Of a DNA stretch of 64,000 nt, positions 35,367 through 43,927 are shown piece by piece (the stretch's first letter is position 1; each line of letters starts with the position of its first letter). Under the pieces are notes generated by a model. It was not told where the DNA came from. It saw only the letters and a program-made list of their open reading frames with translations, and searched no databases. Source of the DNA: an uncultured Bacteroidales bacterium (GTDB taxonomy: Bacteria > Bacteroidota > Bacteroidia > Bacteroidales > F082); contig CAMJHP010000006.1 in the NCBI GenBank assembly GCA_946405575.1, positions 18,879-82,878 on the forward strand. The letters are read 5' to 3'. Position numbers and translations under genes: made by a program.

Positions 35367-35395
35367 TAATTTCGCATGTTCTTTTACGACGGAAA

Positions 35396-36685
35396 ATGGC
35401 CAAAAAAATTCAAGATCCCGACTTTTGGTATTCGTTCCTACTCCCCTATGTCAACTGGCATACGCGCAGAGCGTACCGTAGGTTTGAAGTACACGGGAAA
35501 AAAGACCTTCCCAAAGATGGAGGTCTGATTTTCGGTGTCAACCACAGCAACACGCTGATGGATGCCTTAGTGCTATTATCGTCAAACAACATTCGCAAAG
35601 TCTTCATTGCGAGAGGCGACATCTTCAAGAATCCCACCATCGCCAAAATCCTGAACTTCTTCCGCATCCTTCCCATCTTTCGCATACGCAATGGGGTGGC
35701 TGCCGTACGCCAAAATGACGACTCGCTCAACAAGGCAGTGGATGTCGTCCACGATCAAGTGGATCTCTACCTTTTCCCCGAGGGTACGCACCGCACCAAG
35801 CATTCGCTGATGCGTATGGGCAAAGGTTTGTTCCATATTGCGGTTGACGCCAACAAGCTATTTGGAAACAAAAAACCTGTTTACATCATCCCAACTGCCA
35901 TTGAATATGGCGACTACTTCCGATACCGCAGTACTGCATTGATCAACTTCGGCACACCCATTAATGTGACCGAGTTTTTTAGGCATACCACTGAAGAAAA
36001 CGAAGCTGCCAACATCAATTTGTTGAAAGACCAGCTCCACGATGAAATCTCCAAACTCTTCACCTATATCCCCGACGATGATGACTACGATGCCATTTGG
36101 GAAATTGTGAAGATGAGAAACGAAAAGCGTGCTGGAGGACTTTACAAAAAGATGCTCCGTAACCGTGCTATTGTTGACAAGGTGTTGAAATTCAAGGAAG
36201 AAAAACCAGAGGAAGCAAAAAAACTATTTGAGCAGGTACTCGACTTTGCTAAAGAACGCAAGCGTCAAAAAATCTCAGTGATGTCAAGTGCAAAGAAGTA
36301 TCCATTTTTTATCTCTATGTGGAAACTCGCTATCCTACTTGTAGGATTACCCTACTTTGCCGCTTCAGCAGTAGTCAATCTACCCGTCTGGCTTACTACA
36401 TTAATCATCAGAGGAAAACTTGTTGACAAAGCTTTTAGTAACACCGTCAGTTTCGGCGTGGAATTTGTGCTTTTCCCCATCATTTTTGTTGTGGGTACTA
36501 TCCTACTATTCTGCAACTTGCCATGGCAGTGGGCATTATTTGGCACCATACTGCTCTTCTACTCTTATAGGGTTTTTGTGGACTATTGCGAACTATGTCG
36601 CCGCTGGATTTCAGATGTGCGATGGACTTTCAAAAAGAAACTGCGCAAACAATACGAATCACTGAATCTCAACAACTTATTCTAA
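35396..36685 (+). CDS. 1-acyl-glycerol-3-phosphate acyltransferase-like protein
   Basis: A 429-residue inner-membrane enzyme starting MAKKIQDPDFWYSFLLPYVN. The PlsC motifs are clear: NHSNTLMD (HX4D, about residue 55) and FPEGTHRT (about 130). A charged helical region (about 230-300) and two C-terminal transmembrane segments (about 305-335 and 350-395) follow, longer than classical PlsC and typical of a GPAT-like Bacteroidetes family. It acylates a glycerol-phosphate acceptor in phospholipid synthesis; the exact acceptor is inferred. Its stop overlaps the next start (TAATG). Confidence 0.9.
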   Translation: MAKKIQDPDFWYSFLLPYVNWHTRRAYRRFEVHGKKDLPKDGGLIFGVNHSNTLMDALVLLSSNNIRKVFIARGDIFKNPTIAKILNFFRILPIFRIRNGVAAVRQNDDSLNKAVDVVHDQVDLYLFPEGTHRTKHSLMRMGKGLFHIAVDANKLFGNKKPVYIIPTAIEYGDYFRYRSTALINFGTPINVTEFFRHTTEENEAANINLLKDQLHDEISKLFTYIPDDDDYDAIWEIVKMRNEKRAGGLYKKMLRNRAIVDKVLKFKEEKPEEAKKLFEQVLDFAKERKRQKISVMSSAKKYPFFISMWKLAILLVGLPYFAASAVVNLPVWLTTLIIRGKLVDKAFSNTVSFGVEFVLFPIIFVVGTILLFCNLPWQWALFGTILLFYSYRVFVDYCELCRRWISDVRWTFKKKLRKQYESLNLNNLF

Positions 36686-37395
36686 TGTCACAACGCTGGA
36701 TTATTCCCGACATTCATGGATGCGCCCAAACTTTGAAGGTGCTGCTTGAAAATATGCTTAAAGTTACAAAGCACGATCACCTCTACTTTTTAGGCGATTA
36801 TATTGACCGCGGTCCAGACGGGAAAGGGGTCATTGACTATTTGATGCACCTTCAAAAGGAAGAATACAACGTGTATTTGTTGAAAGGCAACCACGAGGAT
36901 ATGTGCGTAAAAGCTTTTTTGGCCGACCAAAAGAAGAAGTTCCTTGGTGGCAAACACCAAGAACAAAAAGATTGGGAAGCCGTGGGTGCCAAAGCCACTT
37001 TGGAAAGTTTTGGGGTGAAGCATCCACGTGAAATTCCGCAACTATACATCGATTGGATGAATGCATGCTTGCCTTATGTTGAACTGGAAGAATACATTCT
37101 CGTCCATGCCGGAATGAATTTCAACATCGCTGACCCGTTTGAGGACACGAAAAGCATGATGTGGACCCGCAAATTCAAGGTCGACTTCAGCAAGAGCCAC
37201 GGTAAAAAGATTATTCATGGACACATTCCTGTTGACTACAGCTTCATGAACTTAGTCATAGAAAATAACAACAACTACGATTTCATCGCTTTGGATAACG
37301 GTGTTTATGTTACTGACAAACCTAGTTTAGGTAATCTTACCGCCTTTAATCCTGACACAAAACAGATTGTGGCACAGTCGAATATGGATTTTTGA
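36685..37395 (+). CDS. PPP-family metallophosphoesterase
   Basis: A 236-residue cytosolic protein with the serine/threonine phosphatase-type metal motifs IPDIHGC, LGDYIDRGPDG, LKGNHED and IHGHIP. This size and motif set match bacterial PrpA/Ap4A-hydrolase-like phosphoesterases; whether it acts on proteins or nucleotides is not clear. Start at 36685, one base overlapping the acyltransferase stop; longer upstream starts fall inside that gene. Confidence 0.92.
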   Translation: MSQRWIIPDIHGCAQTLKVLLENMLKVTKHDHLYFLGDYIDRGPDGKGVIDYLMHLQKEEYNVYLLKGNHEDMCVKAFLADQKKKFLGGKHQEQKDWEAVGAKATLESFGVKHPREIPQLYIDWMNACLPYVELEEYILVHAGMNFNIADPFEDTKSMMWTRKFKVDFSKSHGKKIIHGHIPVDYSFMNLVIENNNNYDFIALDNGVYVTDKPSLGNLTAFNPDTKQIVAQSNMDF

Positions 37396-37447
37396 ACATG
37401 GGGATTTTTTCGAACACGGATTACCCGGATTTTCACGGATATATGTT

Positions 37448-37475
37448 GTAGAGACGCGCCATGGCACGTCTCTAC
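37448..37475. repeat. GTAGAGACG palindrome
   Basis: GTAGAGACGCGCC pairs with GGCACGTCTCTAC (one mismatch). It follows a degenerate CACGGATTACCCGGATTTTC string at 37415-37440. A related palindrome occurs inside the TPR-HTH coding sequence at 41868-41889. Confidence 0.85.
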
Positions 37476-37478
37476 CAT

Positions 37479-40058
37479 TTAGCGTGTTCCGACAACGATA
37501 GCGTTCTTGAATTGTTTGACCTTGCCTTCGAAATTGAAGACCTCGGTCACAGCGACGTAGACGCCGACGGGGACCTTGTTGCCGTTATTATCTAAACCAT
37601 TCCAGAGGACGCTACCCTCCTGCCCTACTAGCTCGCCTTTGGCCAAGTGACGGATTAATTGTCCGGCCACATTGAAGATGTAGATGTTCATCGTGTAGCC
37701 CGCCTTATCGAAATGGTAGTTAATGAAACAGGCATCGTCGAAGCCGTCGCCGTCGGGCGAGAAGATGTCAGGGCTGATGGAGATTGCGTCATTGGAAGGC
37801 TCGGTGCTCTGCATCATCGAGTTTTCATAGCCTGGCGTACCAAAATGCACACTTTCGGCGGCAGAATGCCAGTTGTTGGCATCCATGGAAGGCTGGTCGA
37901 AAGCGACGCGCTCCAAAGCCACGCCTTTCGTAACCTTAAGCAAAGGATAATGCATCTTCTCGGAGAAGGCCATCTGGTCGACCACCGTGCCATCCTTGCC
38001 CATTAGGATGGCCGTACCGCCTGCGTTGGCATAGCTGGGGAAGGACGCCATCTGCACGAAGTTATCAGTCGGGCAGCCGTATTGTTGGCCCACGATTTCG
38101 CTGTTGGTGGAGAGCAAAACGTAAGTCTTGGGCAGGAACAAACGACTGTCAGGCGTGATTTCCTTCAAAGTCGTATCGGCAGGATTGGGGAAGCTCTCCT
38201 TAATGACACCGAGCATCAGAGCACTGAGGTCGAAGGTCTTGTCAGTATTATTGTAAAGTTCCACATAATCCACGCCAGGCGCGATGGGATCGAAGAGGAT
38301 TTCATTAATGAGGATTTCGCTTTCAGCGATGTCGTTGGGGATGCCGAACTGTACACGGGTGTCGGCTTCAATCGTTGTGCCCACGCAGTTGGTCACGCCA
38401 TTAATTATTAAAGTATAGACAAGACCTTGCTCGAATCCGCGGTCGAATTGGAGCTCCACATAAGTGCCATCCATGGGATTAATGACCGTTTGTTGGGGAT
38501 GCTCGCCCGTCTTTTCCACTAAGAAGTGTTGCGTTTCAAGAAGTTCGGCAGCATTCATTTGTTGGTCGAACCACAGTTGGACGATTTGATTGCCGAACAT
38601 GCTCACGCGCTCCACTTTCGGTGCCACATTATTCTCACCGTTCACCGAATTAATGCGGCCTGGCGTGCCACCCGAGGCATCCATTGAGGCGGTCCAGTTG
38701 GAGGCGCCGGCACAGGGGTTCAGCGGGTCGATTTGCTCCACCGACCAGCCGCCGTTGGCCTTGTCAGAATTATGGTACCAAGTGTTGCTGAAGTTGACGC
38801 GAGAAATCAAAATGCCTTCCTTACTATAGAGGTACATCGCCGAAGAGCTGTTGCCCACCGAAAAAGAGCTGAAGCCTATGCAGTCGCCATAATCGCGCAG
38901 CTCTGAGATGGCATCGTTGTGGCAAAGGATGACATAGCTATGCGGGGCAAGGACAAAGTTACCAAAGGTGTTATCGTTTGAACCGATTTGTATCTGCCAG
39001 TCTTTCAAGTCGATGCCAAACTCGGTGGTGTTGTAAAGCTCCACATACTCCCATTCGGGCAAATCCACCACGGGGTTGGGATCCGCCATAATCTCGTTGA
39101 TGACGATGTCATATTCCGAAGCTTCGTAGATGGAAAAGGCCATCGTTGTCGGCTCTATCATGTTATTCCACAGGTCTTTGACACCACTGACGGTAAGCGT
39201 GTAATTAATGCCGTTGCCAATTTCGTGTTCCATCTCGAGCACAACAAAGGCAGAATTGCCACCGAAACTGACCGAAGTCGGATGGCCCAAGCCGTTGTCG
39301 ATGGAGTAATTGTCGGGATTGAGTGCTGTGGTTTCATTCAGCGCCTCGTTGAAGGCCAGTTGGAGATGCGACAAGTCGAGCACTTCGCAGGTCAGCAGTT
39401 GGGGTGGTTCGTGGTCGGCAATGCGAGGACCGACATAGACATTGTCGAAACTGATCTTCGTGGCGTTGCTTGATGTGAACTTGGACCAGAAGCCAAAAAA
39501 GCCTCCGCGACCGTATGTATCATCCGCGCCCTGGACCTCAATGAGATAGATTCCCGAATTGTCGTAACATGTCTGTATCATCCAGTTGCCTTCGCGATCG
39601 CAAGTCACTTTTATTGAAACTGCAAACGATGCCGCTATAGCGCCTTCCGTGCCGCGACAGATTTGTTGTTGTCCGTCGGCATCCTTGCGGAACAAGGTGA
39701 TGGCATCGTTGCTGCCGCCTTCGCCGAAGCGGAGGAAATAACCATGAGTAACATTTTGCAAGTCTGCGTTATCGGCACTAAGCCAGACATCGGAATAGTT
39801 GTTTCCCGAAGGGGCAAAAGCCTCGCGAATCCAAAACTGCCATTCCATAGACTCATACTCGCTGATGGGCAAGGAAAGGTAGGCCGTACCCTCGCCTTCC
39901 GCGTTGAGTTGCAGCTGTTTGCTGTTGTTCACCGTATATTGTTCCGTCGTTCCCGACCAAGTGGGGTTTTGGGTGAAGTCGCCGTCAGAGAAATCGTCGG
40001 TGACTTGAGCGAGGAGATAAATAGGCAGCAAAAGCAGGAGTAAGAGTATCTTTTTCAT
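37479..40058 (-). CDS. T9SS-exported lamin-tail domain protein
   Basis: An 859-residue protein with signal peptide MKKILLLLLLLPIYLLAQ. The N-terminal part (about 20-215) is a concanavalin-like jelly roll (FSDGDFTQNPTWSGT). Two lamin-tail domains are visible (about 335-450, VINEIMADPNPVVDLPEWEY; about 600-710, LINEILFDPIAPGVDYVELY) with Ig-like segments between. The C-terminus SPDGDGFDDACFINY...NIYIFNVAG...WNGLDNNGNKVPVGVYV is the gliding/FlgD-like type B sorting region. A surface or extracellular binding protein is likely. Confidence 0.9.
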   Translation of the reverse strand: MKKILLLLLLLPIYLLAQVTDDFSDGDFTQNPTWSGTTEQYTVNNSKQLQLNAEGEGTAYLSLPISEYESMEWQFWIREAFAPSGNNYSDVWLSADNADLQNVTHGYFLRFGEGGSNDAITLFRKDADGQQQICRGTEGAIAASFAVSIKVTCDREGNWMIQTCYDNSGIYLIEVQGADDTYGRGGFFGFWSKFTSSNATKISFDNVYVGPRIADHEPPQLLTCEVLDLSHLQLAFNEALNETTALNPDNYSIDNGLGHPTSVSFGGNSAFVVLEMEHEIGNGINYTLTVSGVKDLWNNMIEPTTMAFSIYEASEYDIVINEIMADPNPVVDLPEWEYVELYNTTEFGIDLKDWQIQIGSNDNTFGNFVLAPHSYVILCHNDAISELRDYGDCIGFSSFSVGNSSSAMYLYSKEGILISRVNFSNTWYHNSDKANGGWSVEQIDPLNPCAGASNWTASMDASGGTPGRINSVNGENNVAPKVERVSMFGNQIVQLWFDQQMNAAELLETQHFLVEKTGEHPQQTVINPMDGTYVELQFDRGFEQGLVYTLIINGVTNCVGTTIEADTRVQFGIPNDIAESEILINEILFDPIAPGVDYVELYNNTDKTFDLSALMLGVIKESFPNPADTTLKEITPDSRLFLPKTYVLLSTNSEIVGQQYGCPTDNFVQMASFPSYANAGGTAILMGKDGTVVDQMAFSEKMHYPLLKVTKGVALERVAFDQPSMDANNWHSAAESVHFGTPGYENSMMQSTEPSNDAISISPDIFSPDGDGFDDACFINYHFDKAGYTMNIYIFNVAGQLIRHLAKGELVGQEGSVLWNGLDNNGNKVPVGVYVAVTEVFNFEGKVKQFKNAIVVGTR

Positions 40059-40081
40059 GGCATTAGCGGTTTTGGAGAGGA

Positions 40082-40089
40082 CAAAGATA
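40082..40089 (-). promoter_or_regulatory. -7 promoter box for the lamin-tail gene
   Basis: The minus strand reads TATCTTTG, exact consensus, 24 bases before the start; supports the internal ATG. Confidence 0.75.
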
Positions 40090-40183
40090 GGGGTTTTTAT
40101 GGATTGTGACAAAAAAACAATCGAAATGTTCGCTGTTATACAAAAAAGCGTTACGCAAATTTGTATAATTTAATAATTCTTGT

Positions 40184-40191
40184 TATTTTTG
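40184..40191 (+). promoter_or_regulatory. -7 promoter box for the ATPase-regulator operon
   Basis: TATTTTTG followed by CAGCC, exact consensus, 20 bases before the ATPase start. Confidence 0.75.
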
Positions 40192-40210
40192 CAGCCTAAA
40201 TTGTGCAAAA

Positions 40211-41326
40211 ATGAGAAATCCGTTCCTGACATACGGCTATAATGGGCCTGAGTATTTTTGTGACAGAGAGGAAGAGACCAAGCGTTTGACATCATTGTTG
40301 GTGAATGGCAACCATGTTGCCTTGATGTCACCAAGAAGAATGGGAAAGACCGGACTGATACGTCATTGCTTTGCCCAACAAGAGCTCAAGGATTATTATC
40401 TATTTGTAGTCGACATCTATGCCACAAAATCTCTTGCCGAATTGATTTATGAATTGGGCCGTTCCATTCTTACGGTACTAAAATCGAAAGAGCGGAAAGC
40501 ATGGGAGCGTTTTGTGCGTATAGCAGGCTCTTTACGAACGGGTATTTCACTTGATGCTTTTGGGCAACCGAGTTGGAATCTGGAATTGGGTGATATCCAA
40601 ACACCGAAAACTTCGCTTGACGAGATATTTCAATATCTAAATTCGGCAGACAAACCTTGCATAGTGGCTATTGATGAGTTCCAGACAATTATGGATTATC
40701 CAGAACAAAACGTAGAGGCTCTTTTGCGAACCTATATCCAAGGCTGCAATAATGTATGGTTCGTCTTCTCTGGCTCCAAGCGCCATATGATGGGCGAGAT
40801 GTTTTCGTCACCTGCCAGACCTTTCTACCAAAGCGCTTCCACCATGTCGCTCAAGGCAATACCACTTGACTCCTATTCCAAGTTTATCACCAATCATTTC
40901 GAGCAGGGTGGATTGCAAATTGTCCCCGAGGCCATCCAGTATATCTACGAGAAATTCGAGGGCACCACATGGTATATCCAGAAAATATGTAATGAGCTTT
41001 ATGCGATGGCTGAACCTAACAAGCCTTGTACCATCAAGGAAGTTGAGATGGCTATCAACCAAGCCATTGACGAGAAAGACGACACCTATCAGGATTTGCT
41101 GGCACGACTTTCAGCAAGGCAAAAGGCCCTGCTTATAGCATTGGCGCATTCGGGAAAGAACGTCCAACCCACTAGTGGAGAGTTCATTAAAAAGTATCAT
41201 CTCACGTCAGCTAGTTCAGTCCAAAGAAGCCTGAATGCCTTGCAGGAAAAAGACATCGTTACAAACAGCGAAGGGAGATATTTTATCTATGATTATTTCC
41301 TTTATTATTGGCTGAATAAAAAATAG
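40211..41326 (+). CDS. AAA ATPase of the archaeal-type (ATPase_2/STAND-like) family
   Basis: A 371-residue cytosolic protein. FLTYGYNGPEYFCDREEET is the usual N-terminal lead-in; Walker A is SPRRMGKTGL (Lys46) and Walker B is CIVAIDEFQTI (about 155-165). FVFSGSKRHMMGEMF is a sensor-like segment. The C-terminal part (about 290-371) looks like a winged helix (ALLIALAHSGKNVQPTSGEF...SVQRSLNALQEKDIV). Such proteins are common in Bacteroidetes and their function is mostly unknown. It ends 13 bases before the TPR-HTH regulator gene, so the two form an operon. Confidence 0.9.
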   Translation: MRNPFLTYGYNGPEYFCDREEETKRLTSLLVNGNHVALMSPRRMGKTGLIRHCFAQQELKDYYLFVVDIYATKSLAELIYELGRSILTVLKSKERKAWERFVRIAGSLRTGISLDAFGQPSWNLELGDIQTPKTSLDEIFQYLNSADKPCIVAIDEFQTIMDYPEQNVEALLRTYIQGCNNVWFVFSGSKRHMMGEMFSSPARPFYQSASTMSLKAIPLDSYSKFITNHFEQGGLQIVPEAIQYIYEKFEGTTWYIQKICNELYAMAEPNKPCTIKEVEMAINQAIDEKDDTYQDLLARLSARQKALLIALAHSGKNVQPTSGEFIKKYHLTSASSVQRSLNALQEKDIVTNSEGRYFIYDYFLYYWLNKK

Positions 41327-41339
41327 AAAACTGCGTGGC

Positions 41340-43130
41340 ATGAAACGAGTTATGCACATACTGAACTATTTTGCGGTTCTGACGATAATGGTGGCTTGCT
41401 CCCAACCAACTAAAGTTGAGGCCCCTGAACCTTGTCGAAGCGTCGCAGGGCCGACCCAAGAGTTGGCAGCCATTGACACCCTTATGTGGCACCAGCCTGA
41501 CAGTGCCTTGGCGGTGATGATGGAGTTTGCGGGAAGTCCCGAGGCCGACAGCCTCGATGCCTTTAACGGGCATTATTGCCAGGTGATGGTGGCGGAGCTG
41601 CTGTTTAAGAATGATTATGGGCAAAGCAACCGGGCGGAGGTGATGAAGGCGGTTCATTATTTTGATTCGATTGTGGGGATGGATGGAGCGGACACACGCG
41701 GTAAATCGGACGCACGCGGTGCGTCCGTACAGAGGCGGGATGCGTTTTTGGCGGCGCGGGCGCATTATATGAATGGTGTGGGACTGTATGAACGGGATAG
41801 CGTGGTGGCGGCTTGCGGGGAGTATCTGAAGGCGTTGGAGATTGTGGAGACGCATTTCCCGAATTTGGAGACGCAAGATGTTGCGTCTCTACAGGTTGGG
41901 CATCTGCCTCGGTTTATGGGGTTGACCTATGGTCGCCTTGCGGAATTGTTCTCTGGCCAGTTTATGCAGGAACCTGCCATCGTTTGCTGCAAGAAAGCAC
42001 TCGCCTACGACAGGATTGAAATTAGTTCTCCGTTGAACCAATCCAGTTTGTTGATTCTTTTAGGGAAACAGTATGCCAAGCTGAACCAAAATGATAGCGC
42101 ATCTTATTATTGCAACGAAGCTTTGCAAAGGCTACCCGATACAAACAATGCAGTTTACAGGGATTTGGTTTCGCAATTGGCATTAATCAATTATGACTCA
42201 AGCAAAGATGCAGAAGCGTCCATCATCCAGTTGAAACGCATGTTGGCGCAAACTTCCGATGAAAACGAAAAAATGGCTCGTATTTCAACCATAGGAAGTA
42301 TATATAGTGATGACGGACAATATGATTCGGCGTTGGTTTATCTGGTACCTATGTTTGAGAACAAGGATAATGCTGTAAGGCAAAGGGTTGCCGCTTCTTA
42401 TTTGCACGAGATTTACCAAAGCAAAGGCGATACGGTGAAGGCTGCACAATTTGCGGTTTACCTCGCCGAGAATACCGTTTCGCAAGGGAAAAGTAACGCA
42501 CAAATCTCGCAGCTTAACGAGTTGTTTCAGCGGCATTTGCAGTGGGAACAGGAGAAGGCTGAGGCCGAAAGAAGGTTGGCCGAACAGGAGGCGGCACGGC
42601 GACGCTTGGTGCGGAGTGTGGTGACGGCCGTGGCGGTGCTGTTGGTTTTGGGGCTTGGGCTGTGGTGGAGGATGGCTAAGCGGAGAAAGGAACATGAGGC
42701 CGAGACGCAGACCTGGCACGAGGAGAAGCAACAGCTTCAGACGCGGGTGGACGATGCCTTGCAGCAGCTTCAAACGGTGGATGACGCATTGCAGCAACTA
42801 CAGACGCAAGCGGATGATGCCTTGCAACAGGCACGGGCGATGCTGCCGCAGCGGGTGGCCGACCTTTACCGCGCGAAGGTGCCGAACCGCTTGGAGCGCA
42901 TCATGGACGAGTTTGAGGCGGCTTATCCTGGAGCCATGGAACGGGTGGCGGCTGCCTACCCCAATCTGACCAAGACGGAGACCCAACTTTTCGTGCTTTC
43001 GTTTCTGCAATTCCGTGCGAAGGAGGAGGCGGATTTGTTGGGTTTGAGCCAAAACACGGTGCTGCAGTACCGCTCCAACCTGCGAAAAAAGACGGGAAAT
43101 GCCTCGATTTCGTCTTTTTTGGAGGCGTAA
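41340..43130 (+). CDS. Membrane TPR protein with C-terminal LuxR-like HTH
   Basis: A 596-residue protein. It starts with a lipoprotein-like signal (LNYFAVLTIMVACSQ), has TPR helices (about 35-400), a transmembrane helix (about 424-441, SVVTAVAVLLVLGLGLWW), a coiled coil with tandem DDALQQLQT units (about 462-495), and a C-terminal HTH (NLTKTETQLFVLSFLQFRAK, ADLLGLSQNTVLQYRSNLRK). This layout is typical of Bacteroidetes membrane-tethered regulators. Two segments (residues about 116-132 and 177-184) are encoded by perfect DNA palindromes and look inserted. Base composition varies sharply along the gene. Confidence 0.88.
   Translation: MKRVMHILNYFAVLTIMVACSQPTKVEAPEPCRSVAGPTQELAAIDTLMWHQPDSALAVMMEFAGSPEADSLDAFNGHYCQVMVAELLFKNDYGQSNRAEVMKAVHYFDSIVGMDGADTRGKSDARGASVQRRDAFLAARAHYMNGVGLYERDSVVAACGEYLKALEIVETHFPNLETQDVASLQVGHLPRFMGLTYGRLAELFSGQFMQEPAIVCCKKALAYDRIEISSPLNQSSLLILLGKQYAKLNQNDSASYYCNEALQRLPDTNNAVYRDLVSQLALINYDSSKDAEASIIQLKRMLAQTSDENEKMARISTIGSIYSDDGQYDSALVYLVPMFENKDNAVRQRVAASYLHEIYQSKGDTVKAAQFAVYLAENTVSQGKSNAQISQLNELFQRHLQWEQEKAEAERRLAEQEAARRRLVRSVVTAVAVLLVLGLGLWWRMAKRRKEHEAETQTWHEEKQQLQTRVDDALQQLQTVDDALQQLQTQADDALQQARAMLPQRVADLYRAKVPNRLERIMDEFEAAYPGAMERVAAAYPNLTKTETQLFVLSFLQFRAKEEADLLGLSQNTVLQYRSNLRKKTGNASISSFLEA
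41707..41727. repeat. In-frame palindrome inside coding sequence (1)
   Basis: CGGACGCAC, GCG loop, GTGCGTCCG: a perfect 9-bp stem within codons for KSDARGASV. It is preceded by a similar ACACGCGG unit. Confidence 0.85.
41868..41889. repeat. In-frame palindrome inside coding sequence (2)
   Basis: GAGACGCAA, GATG loop, TTGCGTCTC: a perfect 9-bp stem, followed by TACAG. On the minus strand it begins TGTAGAGACGC, the same opening as the intergenic palindrome at 37448. Confidence 0.85.
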
Positions 43131-43230
43131 AAATCTATATATACCGATTATAATTGCTTGATTTTCAATAGGCATTCAAAAGGAAAATCTATAATTGGCC
43201 TTTTGGTTGATTTTTTCTTGATTTTTGTTA

Positions 43231-43238
43231 TAGTTTTG
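43231..43238 (+). promoter_or_regulatory. -7 promoter box for the first lipoprotein of the array
   Basis: TAGTTTTG followed by CAGCAG, exact consensus, 26 bases before the start at 43265. It is the last clear consensus box on the plus strand until 62399. Confidence 0.75.
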
Positions 43239-43264
43239 CAGCAGAGTTATAAAAACAAACGGAT

Positions 43265-43753
43265 ATGCAAAACAGAAAAATCAAAACAGGTAGGCTGCTG
43301 GTGGTTTTGGCAGCAGTGTTCATGGGGGTGACATTCATTTCGGTGTCGTGCTCCGTTGATCGTCTTTGCCATTTGGAAGTTGTGATGAAAAACACCTTGC
43401 CAATGGAACTGACCATCGAAACGAAGGATTGTAGTTTGGTGACCTCGCAGGATTCATCCTATAACCCATCGCAGACTATCACAATTCCTGCCCAAGGAGA
43501 GGTTTCGGTGGTTTGGGATTATCGTTATCAGATCAATTATCCGCAATACTTTAATGACAACCAATGTGATTCGATGAGGATTGTTTTCAATGATTCGGTT
43601 CAAATTGAGTTTTCAAAAGAAGACAGGAGCAGGTTCAATCCCATCTTGATGGAAAACTACGAAGTGCTTGCCGCCGAGAACAGTTGGGACGGCTGCCTGC
43701 GATATACTTTTACGGAAGAGGACTACCAGAACGCGGTGCAGCAACGAGAATGA
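43265..43753 (+). CDS. Small lipoprotein of unknown function
   Basis: A 162-residue lipoprotein with a long positively charged signal (MQNRKIKTGRLLVVLAAVFM...FISVSCSV; lipidated Cys about 29). The mature domain is beta-rich (LCHLEVVMKNTLPMELTIET) with three further Cys. No family recognised. It is the first gene after the TPR-HTH regulator and has its own promoter. Confidence 0.8.
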   Translation: MQNRKIKTGRLLVVLAAVFMGVTFISVSCSVDRLCHLEVVMKNTLPMELTIETKDCSLVTSQDSSYNPSQTITIPAQGEVSVVWDYRYQINYPQYFNDNQCDSMRIVFNDSVQIEFSKEDRSRFNPILMENYEVLAAENSWDGCLRYTFTEEDYQNAVQQRE

Positions 43754-43761
43754 TGCTTTTT

Positions 43762-43927
43762 CGTTATGCGGGCTAACGTGCTATCGGGATTACGACGGAC
43801 TCCATCGACCTCACCCCGACCCTCTCCTCCAGGAGAGGGAGTGGACTCCCCCGCCGCTGCGCGGCACCCCCTTAAAAGGGGGAAGAGGGGGAAGGGACTG
43901 ATAAGACTAATAAAAACCTATAGAACA
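43762..43927 (+). repeat. Array leader repeat A
   Basis: Octamer part (CGTTATGCGGGCTAACGTGC), then a G/C-rich inverted block (CTCTCCTCCAGGAGAG; CCCCCTTAAAAGGGGG), then nonamers GGGACTGAT, AAGACTAAT. It leads directly into the S41 protease start. Confidence 0.85.
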
